From positions 53,895 through 117,894 of the forward strand of contig CAWELU010000010.1 of the NCBI GenBank assembly GCA_963809965.1: a stretch of DNA of 64,000 nt, read 5' to 3'. Position 1 is the stretch's first letter; the number at the start of each line of letters is the position of its first letter. This document shows, piece after piece, positions 39,233 through 48,060 of the stretch. The notes beneath the pieces are model-generated. The model ran no database searches. It worked only from the letters and a program-made list of their open reading frames with translations, and was not told where the DNA came from. Source of the stretch: CAIWHR01 sp963809965. Its GTDB lineage: Bacteria; Pseudomonadota; Gammaproteobacteria; Burkholderiales; Casimicrobiaceae. The translations under genes were made by a program, and so were the position numbers.

Positions 39233-40133
39233 TTGCGCACCACCACGCGCCTGAAGCAACTCATCGCCGCGCCGGAGATCGTCGTATTGCCCGGTGTGCA
39301 CGACGCGCTCGGCGCTCGCCTCGCCGAGGCCGCCGGCTTCGAGGCCCTCACCGCGGGCGGCTACAGCGCCACCGCGACGCTGCTTGGCCGCCCCGATTCG
39401 TCGCAGCTGTCGGCAACCGAGATGGCCGACATGTATTCGCGATTCTGCGACGCGACGTCGCTGCCGCTGCTCGCGGATGCCGATACCGGCTTCGGCAACG
39501 TGACCAACGTCGCCCGCACGGTGCGCCTGTACGAAAAGGCCGGTGTTGCCGGACTTTTCATCGAGGACCAGGTGTTCCCGAAGCGTTGCGGCCACATGGC
39601 CGGCAAGGCGGTGGTGGGCATCGCGGAGTGGCTCGCGAAGATCAAGGCGGCGCTCGACGCACGCAACGATCCGGATTTCGTCGTGATGGCGCGCACCGAT
39701 GCCCTGGCGGTGCAACGGGATCGACGATGCGATCCTGCGCGCACAACTCGCGCGCGAAGCCGGTGCGGACCTGCTGTTCGTCGAGGCGCCGACGAACCTC
39801 GATCAGATGCGGCGGATCTGCGCCGAAGTGCCCGGCCCCTGCCTCGCCAACAACGTCGAAACCGGGCTCTCGCCGCTGCTGCCCGCTGCTGACCTGCAGG
39901 CGATCGGCTACGCAGCCGTCGTGTTTCCGGTAGCCGCCACGTACGCCGTTGCCCGGACATTGGCTGAGCTCTTCGCCACCCTCAAACGTACCGGAACCAC
40001 CGCCGAGTTCCTGCCGCGCATGCTCGAATTCGACGCATTCAACGAGCTGGTCGGTCTTTCCGCCCAGCGCTCGCGCGAAGCCGAGCTGCAGGATTTTGCC
40101 GCTGCGCTGGTTGCACGGCAGCGCAATCGCTGA
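39233..40133 (+). CDS. Isocitrate lyase / PEP mutase family enzyme
   Basis: About 300 codons, one indel near 39,715. It starts LRTTTRLKQLIAAPEIVVLP; I prefer the TTG at 39233 because GGAGG lies 6 bases upstream, although an ATG at 39179 is in frame. Motifs: GVHDALGARLAEAAGFEALT, LPLLADADTGFGNVTNVART (Mg-binding Asp pair), GLFIEDQVFPKRCGHMAGKA (K-R-C-G-H, the lyase catalytic loop with Cys), and FVVMARTDALAV. K-R-C-G-H points to a C-C lyase such as a 2-methylisocitrate or 2,3-dimethylmalate lyase rather than a mutase. It begins the second TRAP cluster and probably cleaves the imported compound. Confidence 0.88.
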
Positions 40134-40167
40134 CCCGCACATTCGACCCGACCCGAGGAGAAGCCCG

Positions 40168-41166
40168 ATGCCGTTCCTGTTCCTTCGTCGCTCGCTTGGC
40201 ACCGCCGCCCTGCTCGCCCTCGCTGCCACCGCCTTCGCGCAACAGCCGGTCATCATGCGGATATCGCACCAGGTGCCGCCGGCCCATCACATGACGAAGC
40301 TGCTCGAGAGCTTCGCCGCCGACGTCAAGGCTCGCACCAACGGAGGGGTCGAGGTGCAGCTCTACGGTTCCGAGCAGCTGGCGAAGGCCGCCGAGAACTT
40401 TCCCGCCGTCGCCCGCGGCACGATCGAGGCCGCGATGAGCGTCAACTTCCAGTGGGGCACGACGATTCCGGAGATGAGCGCCACGCTGATCCCGTACGCG
40501 ATGGGGGATCTCGAGCGGATCAAGCGCTTCCCGACCTCGGAGGCGCGCAAGTTCCTCGACGAGAAGCTCGCGCAGAAAGGCGTGAAGAGCGTGGCCTGGC
40601 TCTACATCACGCGGCAGACGATCGTCACCTCGGGCAAGAAGCCGATCGTCGCGCTTGACGACTTCAAGGGCGTGAAGATAAGGGGCCTCAACACGTTGAC
40701 CGACAACGGCCTCACCGCGGTCGGCGCCGCGCCGTCTGCGATGCCCGGCTCGGAGGTCTACCAAGCGCTGCAATCCGGCGTGCTCGACGCCGGCCTCACC
40801 GACCTGTCCGCCGCGTACAGCCGCAAGTACTACGAGGTCCAGAAATTCGGCACGGTCGGCCCGATTTTCACGATCTACTTCCACATGTACGCCAATCCGG
40901 CGTGGTGGGGCAAGCTCACGCCCGCGCACCGGCAGGCGATCGAGGCGGCCGCGGTCAAGGTCGAGCAGGAAGCGATCGGCGTCACCGAAGCGACGGCGGC
41001 GGCAGCGCTCAACGATCTCGCCGCCAAGGGCATGACCCTCCACGTCCAGACCCCGCAGGAACAAGCGACCTGGCGCGCCGCGATGGAGAAGCCGGTCGTC
41101 GACGCGTTCGTCAAGACCGCCCCCGAAGGCGGCCCGAAGATCATCGAGCTGCTGCAGAAGATCTGA
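40168..41166 (+). CDS. TRAP solute-binding protein DctP (cluster 2)
   Basis: 332 residues, intact, behind a GAGGAG site. The signal peptide is LFLRRSLGTAALLALAATAF then AQQ. Mature protein: VIMRISHQVPPAHHMTKLLE, EVQLYGSEQLAKAAENFPAV, FQWGTTIPEMSATLIPYAMG, DDFKGVKIRGLNTLTDNGLT (ligand-clamping Arg), AMPGSEVYQALQSGVLDAGL and IYFHMYANPAWWGKLTPAHR. It is only distantly similar to the cluster 1 binding protein, so a different ligand is likely. Confidence 0.93.
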   Translation: MPFLFLRRSLGTAALLALAATAFAQQPVIMRISHQVPPAHHMTKLLESFAADVKARTNGGVEVQLYGSEQLAKAAENFPAVARGTIEAAMSVNFQWGTTIPEMSATLIPYAMGDLERIKRFPTSEARKFLDEKLAQKGVKSVAWLYITRQTIVTSGKKPIVALDDFKGVKIRGLNTLTDNGLTAVGAAPSAMPGSEVYQALQSGVLDAGLTDLSAAYSRKYYEVQKFGTVGPIFTIYFHMYANPAWWGKLTPAHRQAIEAAAVKVEQEAIGVTEATAAAALNDLAAKGMTLHVQTPQEQATWRAAMEKPVVDAFVKTAPEGGPKIIELLQKI

Positions 41167-41209
41167 TCCTTCGCCCTCTCCGGCCCGGGCGTAGAACCGG
41201 AGTCGGACC

Positions 41210-41734
41210 ATGACCCTGCTCGACCGGCTCGTCCGCCGCCTCGCGGCGCTTGGCGTCGCGCTGGCGGCGCTCGCGCTGCTCGCATCGATGTTCGTGATCG
41301 GCTATTCGGTCCTGATGCGCTACGTCGTGAACCGTCCGGTGCCGTGGGTGGACGAGCTGGCGGGCTATCTGCTCGTCGCCGCGGTCATGCTCGCCGCGGC
41401 CGACGCGCTGCTGCACGGCGAGCACATCGCGGTGGACATCCTGACCGAGCGCCTGTCGGGGCGCGGCAAGCGGTGGGTCCTGCTCGGTGGCCTGGTCACC
41501 GTGTTCGCCTCGGCGCTCCTGCTCGTGGTCGAGGGCATCGACATGGTGGCGTTTTCGCGCATGGTCGGATTGATGTCCAACGGCTACCTGGCCACGCCCA
41601 TGTGGATCCCCCAGCTGCTGGTTCCGATCGGCGCGGCGCTGCTGGGCATCGCGGCGATCCGGGAGCTCGTCGCGGCGTGGCGGCGCCGCAGAACCGTGCC
41701 GCCTGTTTCGTCCCGAACGACCGGGATCGAATAA
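41210..41734 (+). CDS. TRAP transporter small permease DctQ (cluster 2)
   Basis: 174 residues, intact. Helices at about residues 12-35 (LAALGVALAALALLASMFVI), 45-68 (VPWVDELAGYLLVAAVMLAA), 85-108 (WVLLGGLVTVFASALLLVVE) and 125-145 (MWIPQLLVPIGAALLGIAAI). Within the third-helix flank, HGEHIAVDIL is a DctQ signature. It is separated by only three bases from the DctM gene that follows, so the pair is coupled. Confidence 0.92.
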   Translation: MTLLDRLVRRLAALGVALAALALLASMFVIGYSVLMRYVVNRPVPWVDELAGYLLVAAVMLAAADALLHGEHIAVDILTERLSGRGKRWVLLGGLVTVFASALLLVVEGIDMVAFSRMVGLMSNGYLATPMWIPQLLVPIGAALLGIAAIRELVAAWRRRRTVPPVSSRTTGIE

Positions 41735-41737
41735 CCG

Positions 41738-43025
41738 ATGACCTTCGCGCTGATCCTTGTCGGCCTGGTGCTGGTGCTGCTGACCGGCATCCCGGTGTTC
41801 GCGGGGCTGTTGCTCTTCGGCGCCGCGATCCTCTACGTCGCCGAGGGTCACTTGGGCGGCATCGGCGACCTCGTGTTCGGCAAGCTCGACACCTACCTGC
41901 TGGTCTCGATCCCGCTGTTCACGCTGATGGCGCATTTCATGATCCGCGGCAAGGTCGTCGACGACCTGTTCGGAGCCGCGCACACGCTGTTGCGCCACCT
42001 GCCGGGCGGCATGGGGGTGGCCACTGTCGCCGCCTGCACCGTGTTCGCGGCGATCTCCGGCTCGAGCGTGGCGACCGCGCTCACCATCGGCTCGGCGGCG
42101 ATCCCGCTGATGATCCGCTACGGCTACAGCCCGCGCGTCGCGTACGGCGTCGTCGGCGGCGGTGGCACGCTCGGCATCCTGATCCCGCCATCGGGCCCGA
42201 TGGTGCTGTTCGGCGTGGTGTCCGACACGTCGATCGGTGCGCTGTTCATGGCAGGCGTCGTGCCGGGTCTCATGCTGGCGTGCATTTTCGCCGTCTATTG
42301 CATGACCGCGGCCAAGCTCGCGGCGCGCCCGGTTGCGCACGGAGCCGCGCGCGAACCTGTTCGAGGTATGGGCGGCGCTCCGCAAGTCATTCTGGTCACT
42401 GACGCTGCCCGCGTTGGTGCTCGGTGGCATGTACTTCGGCGTATTCACCGCCACGGAGGCGGCGGCAGCCGGCGCGTTGGGCGCGCTTGCGATCGCGGCG
42501 TTCGTCTATCGCAACTTCGGCTGGCGCGACCTGTGGACCTCGGCGATCGATGCCGCGCGCAATACGGCGATGCTCTTCCTGATCCTTGCCGCGGCGGCAC
42601 TGCTGGGTCACGCGCTCACCAAGCTGCGCATACCCAATCAGATGGTGGAGCTGGTGACGCAGTACGGCGTTTCGCAACTGGGCTTTCTCGTCGCCGTCAT
42701 GGTCCTGATCTTCGTGCTCGGCATGTTCCTCGAGACGATCTCGATCATCCTGATCACCACGCCGGTGGTGCTGCCGGTGCTCGCGGCACTCAAGATCCAC
42801 CCGGTGTGGTACGGGATCCTGCTCACGATCAATCTCGAGCTCGCGCTGATCACGCCCCCGGTGGGCATGAACCTGTTCGCGCTCAAGGCCATCACGCGCG
42901 CTCCGCTGCGCGACATCATCGCCGGCGTGACGCCCTATGTCGGGCTGCTGATCCTCGGCCTCGCGCTCGTGCTCTTCTTCCCGCAGATCGCGCTGTGGCT
43001 GCCGGGGACGATGCAGTACAAGTAG
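41738..43025 (+). CDS. TRAP transporter large permease DctM (cluster 2)
   Basis: About 428 codons, one indel near 42,340. It starts MTFALILVGLVLVLLTGIPV; then LVSIPLFTLMAHFMIRGKVV, FAAISGSSVATALTIGSAAI (S-G-S-S signature), GGGGTLGILIPPSGPMVLFG, FGVFTATEAAAAGALGALAI, MFLETISIILITTPVVLPVL and ELALITPPVGMNLFALKAIT. Its last 110 bases overlap, on the opposite strand, the reading frame of the cyclase gene, so one of the two 3' ends is not natural; the DctM end looks genuine. Confidence 0.93.
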
Positions 43026-44096
43026 CGGCGCCGGCCGCAACGCCGTCGTTCTGGCCGGGCGTGACCGAGAACACGCTCACCGGCTCCGCCTTGCCCCGGA
43101 TGCTCACCGGGCCGAGCGGCTCGACGTCGATCGAGACCGCGCAGCGCGGCGCGCGTCGCGTCGTCGATGAGGATGGCGCGTCCGGCAACCTTCGTGTGCG
43201 CCTCGAGCCGCGCGGCGAGGTTGACGGTGTCGCCGATGCACGTGTAGGTCGCGCGCTCAAGGTTCCGGTGTACCCGGCGACCATCTCGCCCGAGGCCACG
43301 CCGATGCCGACCCGGATCTGCGGCTTGCCTGCGGCTGCCTGCTCGACGTCGAACAGCTCGATCAGCTCGACCATCTCCAGCGCGGCGCGAACCGCGCTCG
43401 GTGCCGGATCCGCCAGCGGCAGCGGCGCGCCGAAGATGGCCATCAGGCCGTCGCCGACGATGAGGCTGACGATGCCGCCCTGTCCCGTGATCGCGTCGAA
43501 CATCAGCGAGTAATAGGCGTTGAGCAGTCCGATCGTTTCCTCCGGCGGCTGCGACTCCGCCAGCGGCGTGAAATCGCGGATGTCGCAGAACATCACCGAG
43601 CCGCGCACGCGCTTGCCTGCCGAGCGCGAATCCGGACTGCTGCAGATCCTGCGCCACCTCCGGCGTGGCGAAGCGGCGGACCAGCTCCTTCTGCTGATCG
43701 CGCAGACGCTTCTTTTCGAGGCTGGCGCCGATGCGGGCCTTGAGCAGGACCGGGTTCACCGGCTTGGGCAGGTAGTCCTCGGCGCCGAGCTCGATGCAGC
43801 GCACGACGTTGTCGAGACCTTCGAGCGACGACGTGACGATCACCGGCAGGTCGCGGAGCTGCAGATCGGCGACGAGCTGCTCGAGCACCTGGAAGCCGTC
43901 GATCTCCGGCATCTCGATGTCGAGCAGGACGAGGTCGAACGGCTCGCGGCGCAGCATCTCGAGCGCGACGCGGCCGTTCTCCGCCGAGGGCGACACGATG
44001 CCCCTGCAGCTCCAGGTTGCGCGTCAGCAGCAGGCGGTTGACCTTGTTGTCGTCGACCACCAGCAGCCGCGCGCCGTCGTTGCCGCCGTCAAGCAC
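42916..44096 (-). CDS. Receiver-adenylate/guanylate cyclase (class III), frame-disrupted
   Basis: The N-terminal receiver reads LLVVDDNKVNRLLLTRNLEL, LVLLDIEMPEIDGFQVLEQL (phospho-Asp) and EDYLPKPVNPVLLKARIGAS (Lys). A coiled linker (KKRLRDQQKELVRRFATPEV) leads to the cyclase domain: RGSVMFCDIRDFTPLAESQP (first metal Asp), GGIVSLIVGDGLMAIFGAPL (G-D-G-L, second Asp) and RATYTCIGDTVNLAARLEAH (D-x-V-N substrate loop). The start is GTG 44094-44096, overlapping the upstream kinase stop by 8 bases. The frame stops at 42916, inside dctM; the true end is likely nearer 43,030. Product would be cAMP or cGMP under phosphorelay control. Confidence 0.85.
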
Positions 44097-46705
44097 GAGT
44101 GAGCTCCGCGAGCGCCTGCGCGACGCGCGCGTATTCCTGCGCGAGGGCGTCGAGCGGCGCGCCCCGCGCTTTTCTGCGCCGGCTCGAGCCCGCCCAGCTC
44201 CAGCTCCCGGGCCAGTGTCCCCGAGCCTCGACGGCGCCGAAGGTGTTGCCGTTGGACTTTGAGCGAATGCGCGGCGCGCCGGAAGCGTTACTGCGTCGCC
44301 CGCGGCCAGCGCCGCGCGCAGGTCCTCGAGCATCCCCGGCGCCTCGGCGAGGAAGGTCTCGGCCAGCTCCAGGACGAAATCGGCGCCCGCCGTGGCCTGA
44401 AGCTCGGCGAACGCCGCGCGATCGATCGTGGCGTTGCTCATGCCATTGCGGCTGTCCTCGCGCCCGCGAACGTTCGAGAGCGCTGCGACGAGACGCTCGA
44501 CGCGAATCGGCTTGGTGAGGTAATCGTCCATGCCGGCGGCCAGGCACATGTCGCGATCGCCCTGCATCGCATTGGCCGTCATCGCCACGATACGCGGGCG
44601 CTCGTCGGGCGCGCAAGCGCGCGCAGATCGCGGCGTGCGGCGTCGAGGCCGTCCATCTCGGGCATCTGCACGTCCATCAAGCACCACGTCGTAGGCCTGC
44701 CGCTCGACGCGATTCGATCGCCTCGATGCCGTTCGACGCGAGGTCGGCGCGATAGCCCATCTGCTGCAGGATGCGCAGCGCGAGCTTCTGGTTCACGACG
44801 TTGTCCTCGGCGAGCAGGATGCGCAGCGGGTGGCGCGCCGCCATCTCCGGCGATCCAGCGCGAGCCGTGACCTCGGCGGCGGGCTCGGGCTTCGGCGCCG
44901 CGTCGCGCGGCCAGCAGTCTCGACCAGCGTGTCGAAGAGCTGCGACTGGCGGATCGGCTTGGTCGAGGTAGGCGGCGAACAGGCGTTCGCCGTCACCCGC
45001 CTCGCGCCGGCCGAGCGAGCTGAACAGCACCAGCGGCAGCGCCGGACGCAGCGCGCGCAGCCTGCGGGCGCAGCTCGACGCCATCCATCGCCGGCATGTG
45101 CATGTCCAGGATCGCGAGATCGAACGGTTCCCCCGATTCAACGACCCGAAGCGCCTCGGCCGGCGCCTCGATCTCGCGCGGCCGCATGCCCCCACTTGCC
45201 CGTCTGCAGGCCAAGCATCGCGCCGATTGGTCGCGTTGTCGTCGACGATCAGCAAGCGCTTGCCGCGCAAGCTCAGGCTGTTCGCCCGCAAAATCGCGGC
45301 GGCGCTCGGGCGGCGACTCGGACCGGCGCGCGGATGGTGAATGCGAACGTCGCGCCCCGGCCCTGGCCGGCGCTCTCGGCCCACATGCGCCCACCCATCA
45401 GCTGCGGCGAGCCGCCGGCTGATCGCGAGGCCGAGTCCCGGTGCCGCCGTACTTGCGGGTGGTCGACGAATCGGCCTGCGAGAACGACTGGAAAGCTGGC
45501 TCATCGCCATCCTGCGCGAGCCCGATGCCGGTATCGCGCACCGCGGTCTCGAACAGCCGCGCGTTCTGGATCGCGATCACCGCCTGGTCGGCGAAGGTTT
45601 GAAGCGCATCTCCTGTCGCGAACGGACGACGCAGCTGCGTAGCAGCGCGATCGAGCCACTGCCGCAGCCCTCGCGCAGCACGGCGCCGCGAGCGCCGAGA
45701 ATCCGACGAGCTCGACATCTGCGCGAGACGTCCAGTACTCAATCGACGGCAGAAGGCACGTCCTGACTTCGACACAGCGGCGATCGGCACGCGCGTCCAG
45801 TCGACGCGCGTCCTGGTATGCGGCAACGTATCGACGGTCCGGCGGTACGCGGGATAGTGCGCGCATGCCGCAATCGTCATGTGCAACGACGATGCCAGCT
45901 GCCCGGTGCAGAGCAGTCGCTACACGCTGCGAGATCTCGTCGAGCACCGGCTGCGATGTCGGCTGAGCGAGCTGCTGATACGCGCAGGACCTCGGCCGTC
46001 GCGGTCTGGCGCTCCAGCGCCTCCTGCGTCTCGTTGAACAGCCGCGCGTTCTGGATCGCGATCACCGCCTGGTCGGCGAAGGTCTTGAGCAGCGCGATCT
46101 CCTTGTCGGCGAACTGCTTCGGCGGCGTGGCGCAGGACGATGATCGATCCGATGCCGCGGCCCTTCCACAGCATCGGCGCAGCAGCACGACGGACACTCG
46201 CCGACCGCTGGACACGCCGGCGCACGGCGCGGGCACGCGCTCATGCGCCGCCATGTCGGGATGTGGATCGACGTGCCGATGCGATCACGCGGCGGTCACG
46301 TTGCCGCGAGCGGCTATCGGGAACGTGCGTGCGATCGTCGCTCGAGCGCGGACCGCGCCAGGCCGCCACGTGCACCTGCTCATCGCCCTCGACGAGCAAG
46401 ATCCCGAGCTGCTCGGTGGCGAACAGCCGCTGGCAGCTCTCGAGGATCTTGTCGAACACCGGCTGCGCGTCCGTCGACCGAGCTGGAGATGACGCTGCAG
46501 CATCTCGGCGGTCGCGGTCTGGCGCTCGAGCGCCTCCTTCGTCTCGTTGAACAGCCGCACGTTCTCGATCGCGATGACGGCCTGGTCGGCGAAGGTCTGC
46601 AGCAGCGCGACCTCCTGGGCGTGAACGCGTACGTGAGGCGCGCCGGAGGCGATGCACGCCGATCGCCTTCGCCGTCGCGCAGCAGCGGCACGAGACGTTC
46701 AGTGT
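44089..46705 (-). CDS. Hybrid sensor histidine kinase with GAF repeats, damaged
   Basis: Reading in the gene direction: three GAF-end repeats (FADQAVIAIENVRLFNETKE, then twice FADQAVIAIQNARLFNE-like), then DTGIGLAQDG, FQSFSQADSSTTRKYGGTG and L-G-L-A-I-S-R-R-L-A of the ATPase domain, a receiver (KRLLIVDDNATNRR; LAILDMHMPAMDGVELR), a second receiver (LRILLAEDNVVNQKLALRIL; DMCLAAGMDDYLTKPIRVER) and an Hpt domain near ATAGADFVLELAETFLAEAP. The dimerisation/H-box domain and the first half of the ATPase domain are absent, with the join at a repeated GAF segment. The 5' end is also missing. Many indels. As read it cannot autophosphorylate; misassembly across the repeats is likely. Confidence 0.75.
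45551..46596 (-). repeat. 48-base repeats inside GAF domains (three copies)
   Basis: Positions 45551-45598 and 46037-46084 are identical over 48 bases; a third copy at 46549-46596 differs at about four positions. Each encodes the end of a GAF domain (F-A-D-Q-A-V-I-A-I-x-N-x-R-L-F). They are the natural substrate for recombination or assembly collapse in this gene, and the loss of the kinase H-box region starts right at the first copy. Confidence 0.85.
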
Positions 46706-47091
46706 CAGTGGAGTAACTATTATAAATAGAGGTAAGTGGGATACGGGATGTGTTGAATGAGTGTATGATATCCGAGAGTGTGTCGCGTGCTGGGCGCAGG
46801 CAACGTTGGCGCCCTCGTCGGTACCGCGGCTCCAAGCGGCGCCAGGAAACGACTAGCCGCTCGCCACGCGGCCTTTTCCATTCGGCGGTTGCCGCGATGG
46901 CCTTGCGGCTGCTCAACTGCGCCCGGCGAATGAGGAGGAGCGTCAGCTGCCTCGACGGACTCAGGCGCGCGAAGTCGGCGGCGGCAAGTTGACGAAGCTC
47001 CATGCGCTTGAATTCGTTGTTCCCCACGATGCGGTGTTCCTTTGCGTTCGACGCAGCACAGCGTGACCGCCCGGGCCTCGTGCGAAAAGAG
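46706..47091. other. Gene-poor stretch beginning with an AT-rich junction
   Basis: At 46710-46785 the base composition drops sharply (TAACTATTATAAATAG and neighbouring TATGATATCC) exactly where the GAF kinase gene loses its 5' end. Beyond it a minus-strand reading frame from ATG 47001-47003 (MELRQLAAADFARLSPSRQL; TLLLIRRAQLSSRKAIAA) has plausible protein-like composition, but it runs across the junction into the kinase and has no recognisable family. I do not call it as a gene. Nothing else is seen. Confidence 0.4.
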
Positions 47092-47122
47092 AAAAAAAGC
47101 GCCCCCGCTTGAAGCCGGGGGC
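47092..47122 (-). terminator. Terminator of the 60-codon small gene
   Basis: On the minus strand GCCCCCG-(8-base loop)-CGGGGGC (47122-47101) is followed after GC by seven T (47098-47092). Standard intrinsic terminator 60 bases past the stop of the gene at 47183-47365. Confidence 0.8.
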
Positions 47123-47182
47123 CGAGGGACATCACCATGAACACCTGCTCCAAGAATTGCCGCACCCTACGGGAGCCGCCCT

Positions 47183-47365
47183 TCAGACCTCACGTCGCAA
47201 CAGCGTGCTGCCCTGCCTTATCGGAAAGACCTTTCTCGGATCCTCGCCCGTGACCTGCGTCTGCGCTTGTTGGCGCTGTTCGCGCCGAATTCTCGCGAAG
47301 GTTTTCCGCAGGTCGGTATCAATGCTCTTGGTGTATCGGAACGAACGATCGAGGATGGATTTCAT
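47183..47365 (-). CDS. Small basic protein of unknown function
   Basis: 60 residues: MKSILDRSFRYTKSIDTDLR, then KTFARIRREQRQQAQ and a tail with KVFPIRQGSTLLRREV. Rich in Arg/Lys with a central helix. I believe similar short MKSILDxSFRY proteins occur in Burkholderiales, but that is from memory and gives no function. A weak AAGG lies upstream and a strong terminator follows at 47092-47122, which supports a real transcript. Confidence 0.6.
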   Translation of the reverse strand: MKSILDRSFRYTKSIDTDLRKTFARIRREQRQQAQTQVTGEDPRKVFPIRQGSTLLRREV

Positions 47366-47597
47366 GGGGACCCTTGCGCCTTTGTGTCATACGAGGGTTG
47401 CTGTCCCCGATAGACGCAAGATGCGTTCCGGACACGAGGAAGTCACACTGGTTCAGTGGCTTGGGCAGAGGGCCCGTTGCTCGAGGCGGTGCGAACGTAA
47501 GATTCCGCGACACCCCATCCACGGTATCGCAACTACACCTTGTAACGCACACGCGGGTGATCGCTCGGATTCGCATGCGATGCGATCCCCAAAAAGT

Positions 47598-47619
47598 AAG
47601 CCCCGCATCGGCGGGGCTT
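47598..47619 (-). terminator. Terminator of the 55-codon small gene
   Basis: AAGCCCCGC-CGAT-GCGGGGCTT on the minus strand is a perfect 9-base-pair stem with a 4-base loop, followed by ACTTTTT. It lies 30 bases past the stop of the gene at 47650-47817. Confidence 0.88.
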
Positions 47620-47649
47620 CTGTTCCAGGTGGTCCGGCGATGGGCTACG

Positions 47650-47817
47650 TCACGCCGGAACCGTTTCGTGCTCGGCAACTCGCGTCCCAGGCGCGGCCGG
47701 TGGGATGGGCGCGGCAGGTTCGCCCTGCCTCTTCGTCGCCTTCGCGGCTTCACGTTCCTTCCGCGCCAATTCCGCGGCGCGCAGCTTCCACGACCATTCG
47801 TCGAATTCGTAACACAT
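47650..47817 (-). CDS. Small conserved-looking protein of unknown function
   Basis: 55 residues, starting MCYEFDEWSWKLRAAELARK, then EREAAKATKRQG and a Pro/Ala-rich tail ending HETVPA. The Cys/aromatic N-terminus followed by a charged helix is distinctive. The ATG at 47815-47817 has a strong AAAGGAG 6 bases upstream and the gene is followed by a perfect intrinsic terminator. A possible promoter (TGGACA-N18-TAACAT) lies at 47910-47881. No family or function recognised; the transcription signals make it a confident small gene. Confidence 0.72.
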   Translation of the reverse strand: MCYEFDEWSWKLRAAELARKEREAAKATKRQGEPAAPIPPAAPGTRVAEHETVPA

Positions 47818-47880
47818 GGCGCACTCCTTTCTGAACCAAACGACGGCGCGTCCCTCACGCCTTCTTCGATTTGTAGCCGC

Positions 47881-47910
47881 ATGTTACGCCCGGGCTTCAA
47901 ACAATGTCCA
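47881..47910 (-). promoter_or_regulatory. Candidate promoter of the 55-codon gene
   Basis: On the minus strand TGGACA (47910-47905), 18 bases, TAACAT (47886-47881), 63 bases before the start codon. The -35 is 5/6 and the -10 4/6 of consensus. Confidence 0.35.
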
Positions 47911-48040
47911 TTTTTGCCCTGCAGCCATGGGCATGCTCGTGTTCGGCCGTCGAGTCTTGACGGGGTGCAGGGATCGGCGCGTAATCATGAGCCACAACCC
48001 GTCATGGTCCATGGCGGCGTGACGTACGATCCGTAAAATC

Positions 48041-48060
48041 TTGTGGAGCCTTCCACAATG
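48041..48060 (+). promoter_or_regulatory. Hairpin enclosing the ribosome site and start codon of the oxidoreductase
   Basis: TTGTGGA-GCCT-TCCACAA (48041-48058) is a perfect 7-base-pair inverted repeat. The 5' arm and loop hold the only Shine-Dalgarno-like GGAG (48045-48048), and the last base of the 3' arm is the A of the ATG (48058-48060). A TAAAAT box (48034-48039) just upstream could place the transcript start inside the arm, making the mRNA nearly leaderless. Either translational masking or a DNA operator is possible. Confidence 0.5.

Noticed and set aside
42396..43040. Minus-strand frame opposite dctM rich in charged residues
   Set aside because: Antisense shadow of a hydrophobic membrane protein gene, which always gives such charged complements.
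46706..47003. Minus-strand reading frame starting MELRQLAAADF as a gene
   Set aside because: It has no ribosome site I can support, crosses the AT-rich junction and merges with a shadow frame of the kinase; noted only as a possibility.
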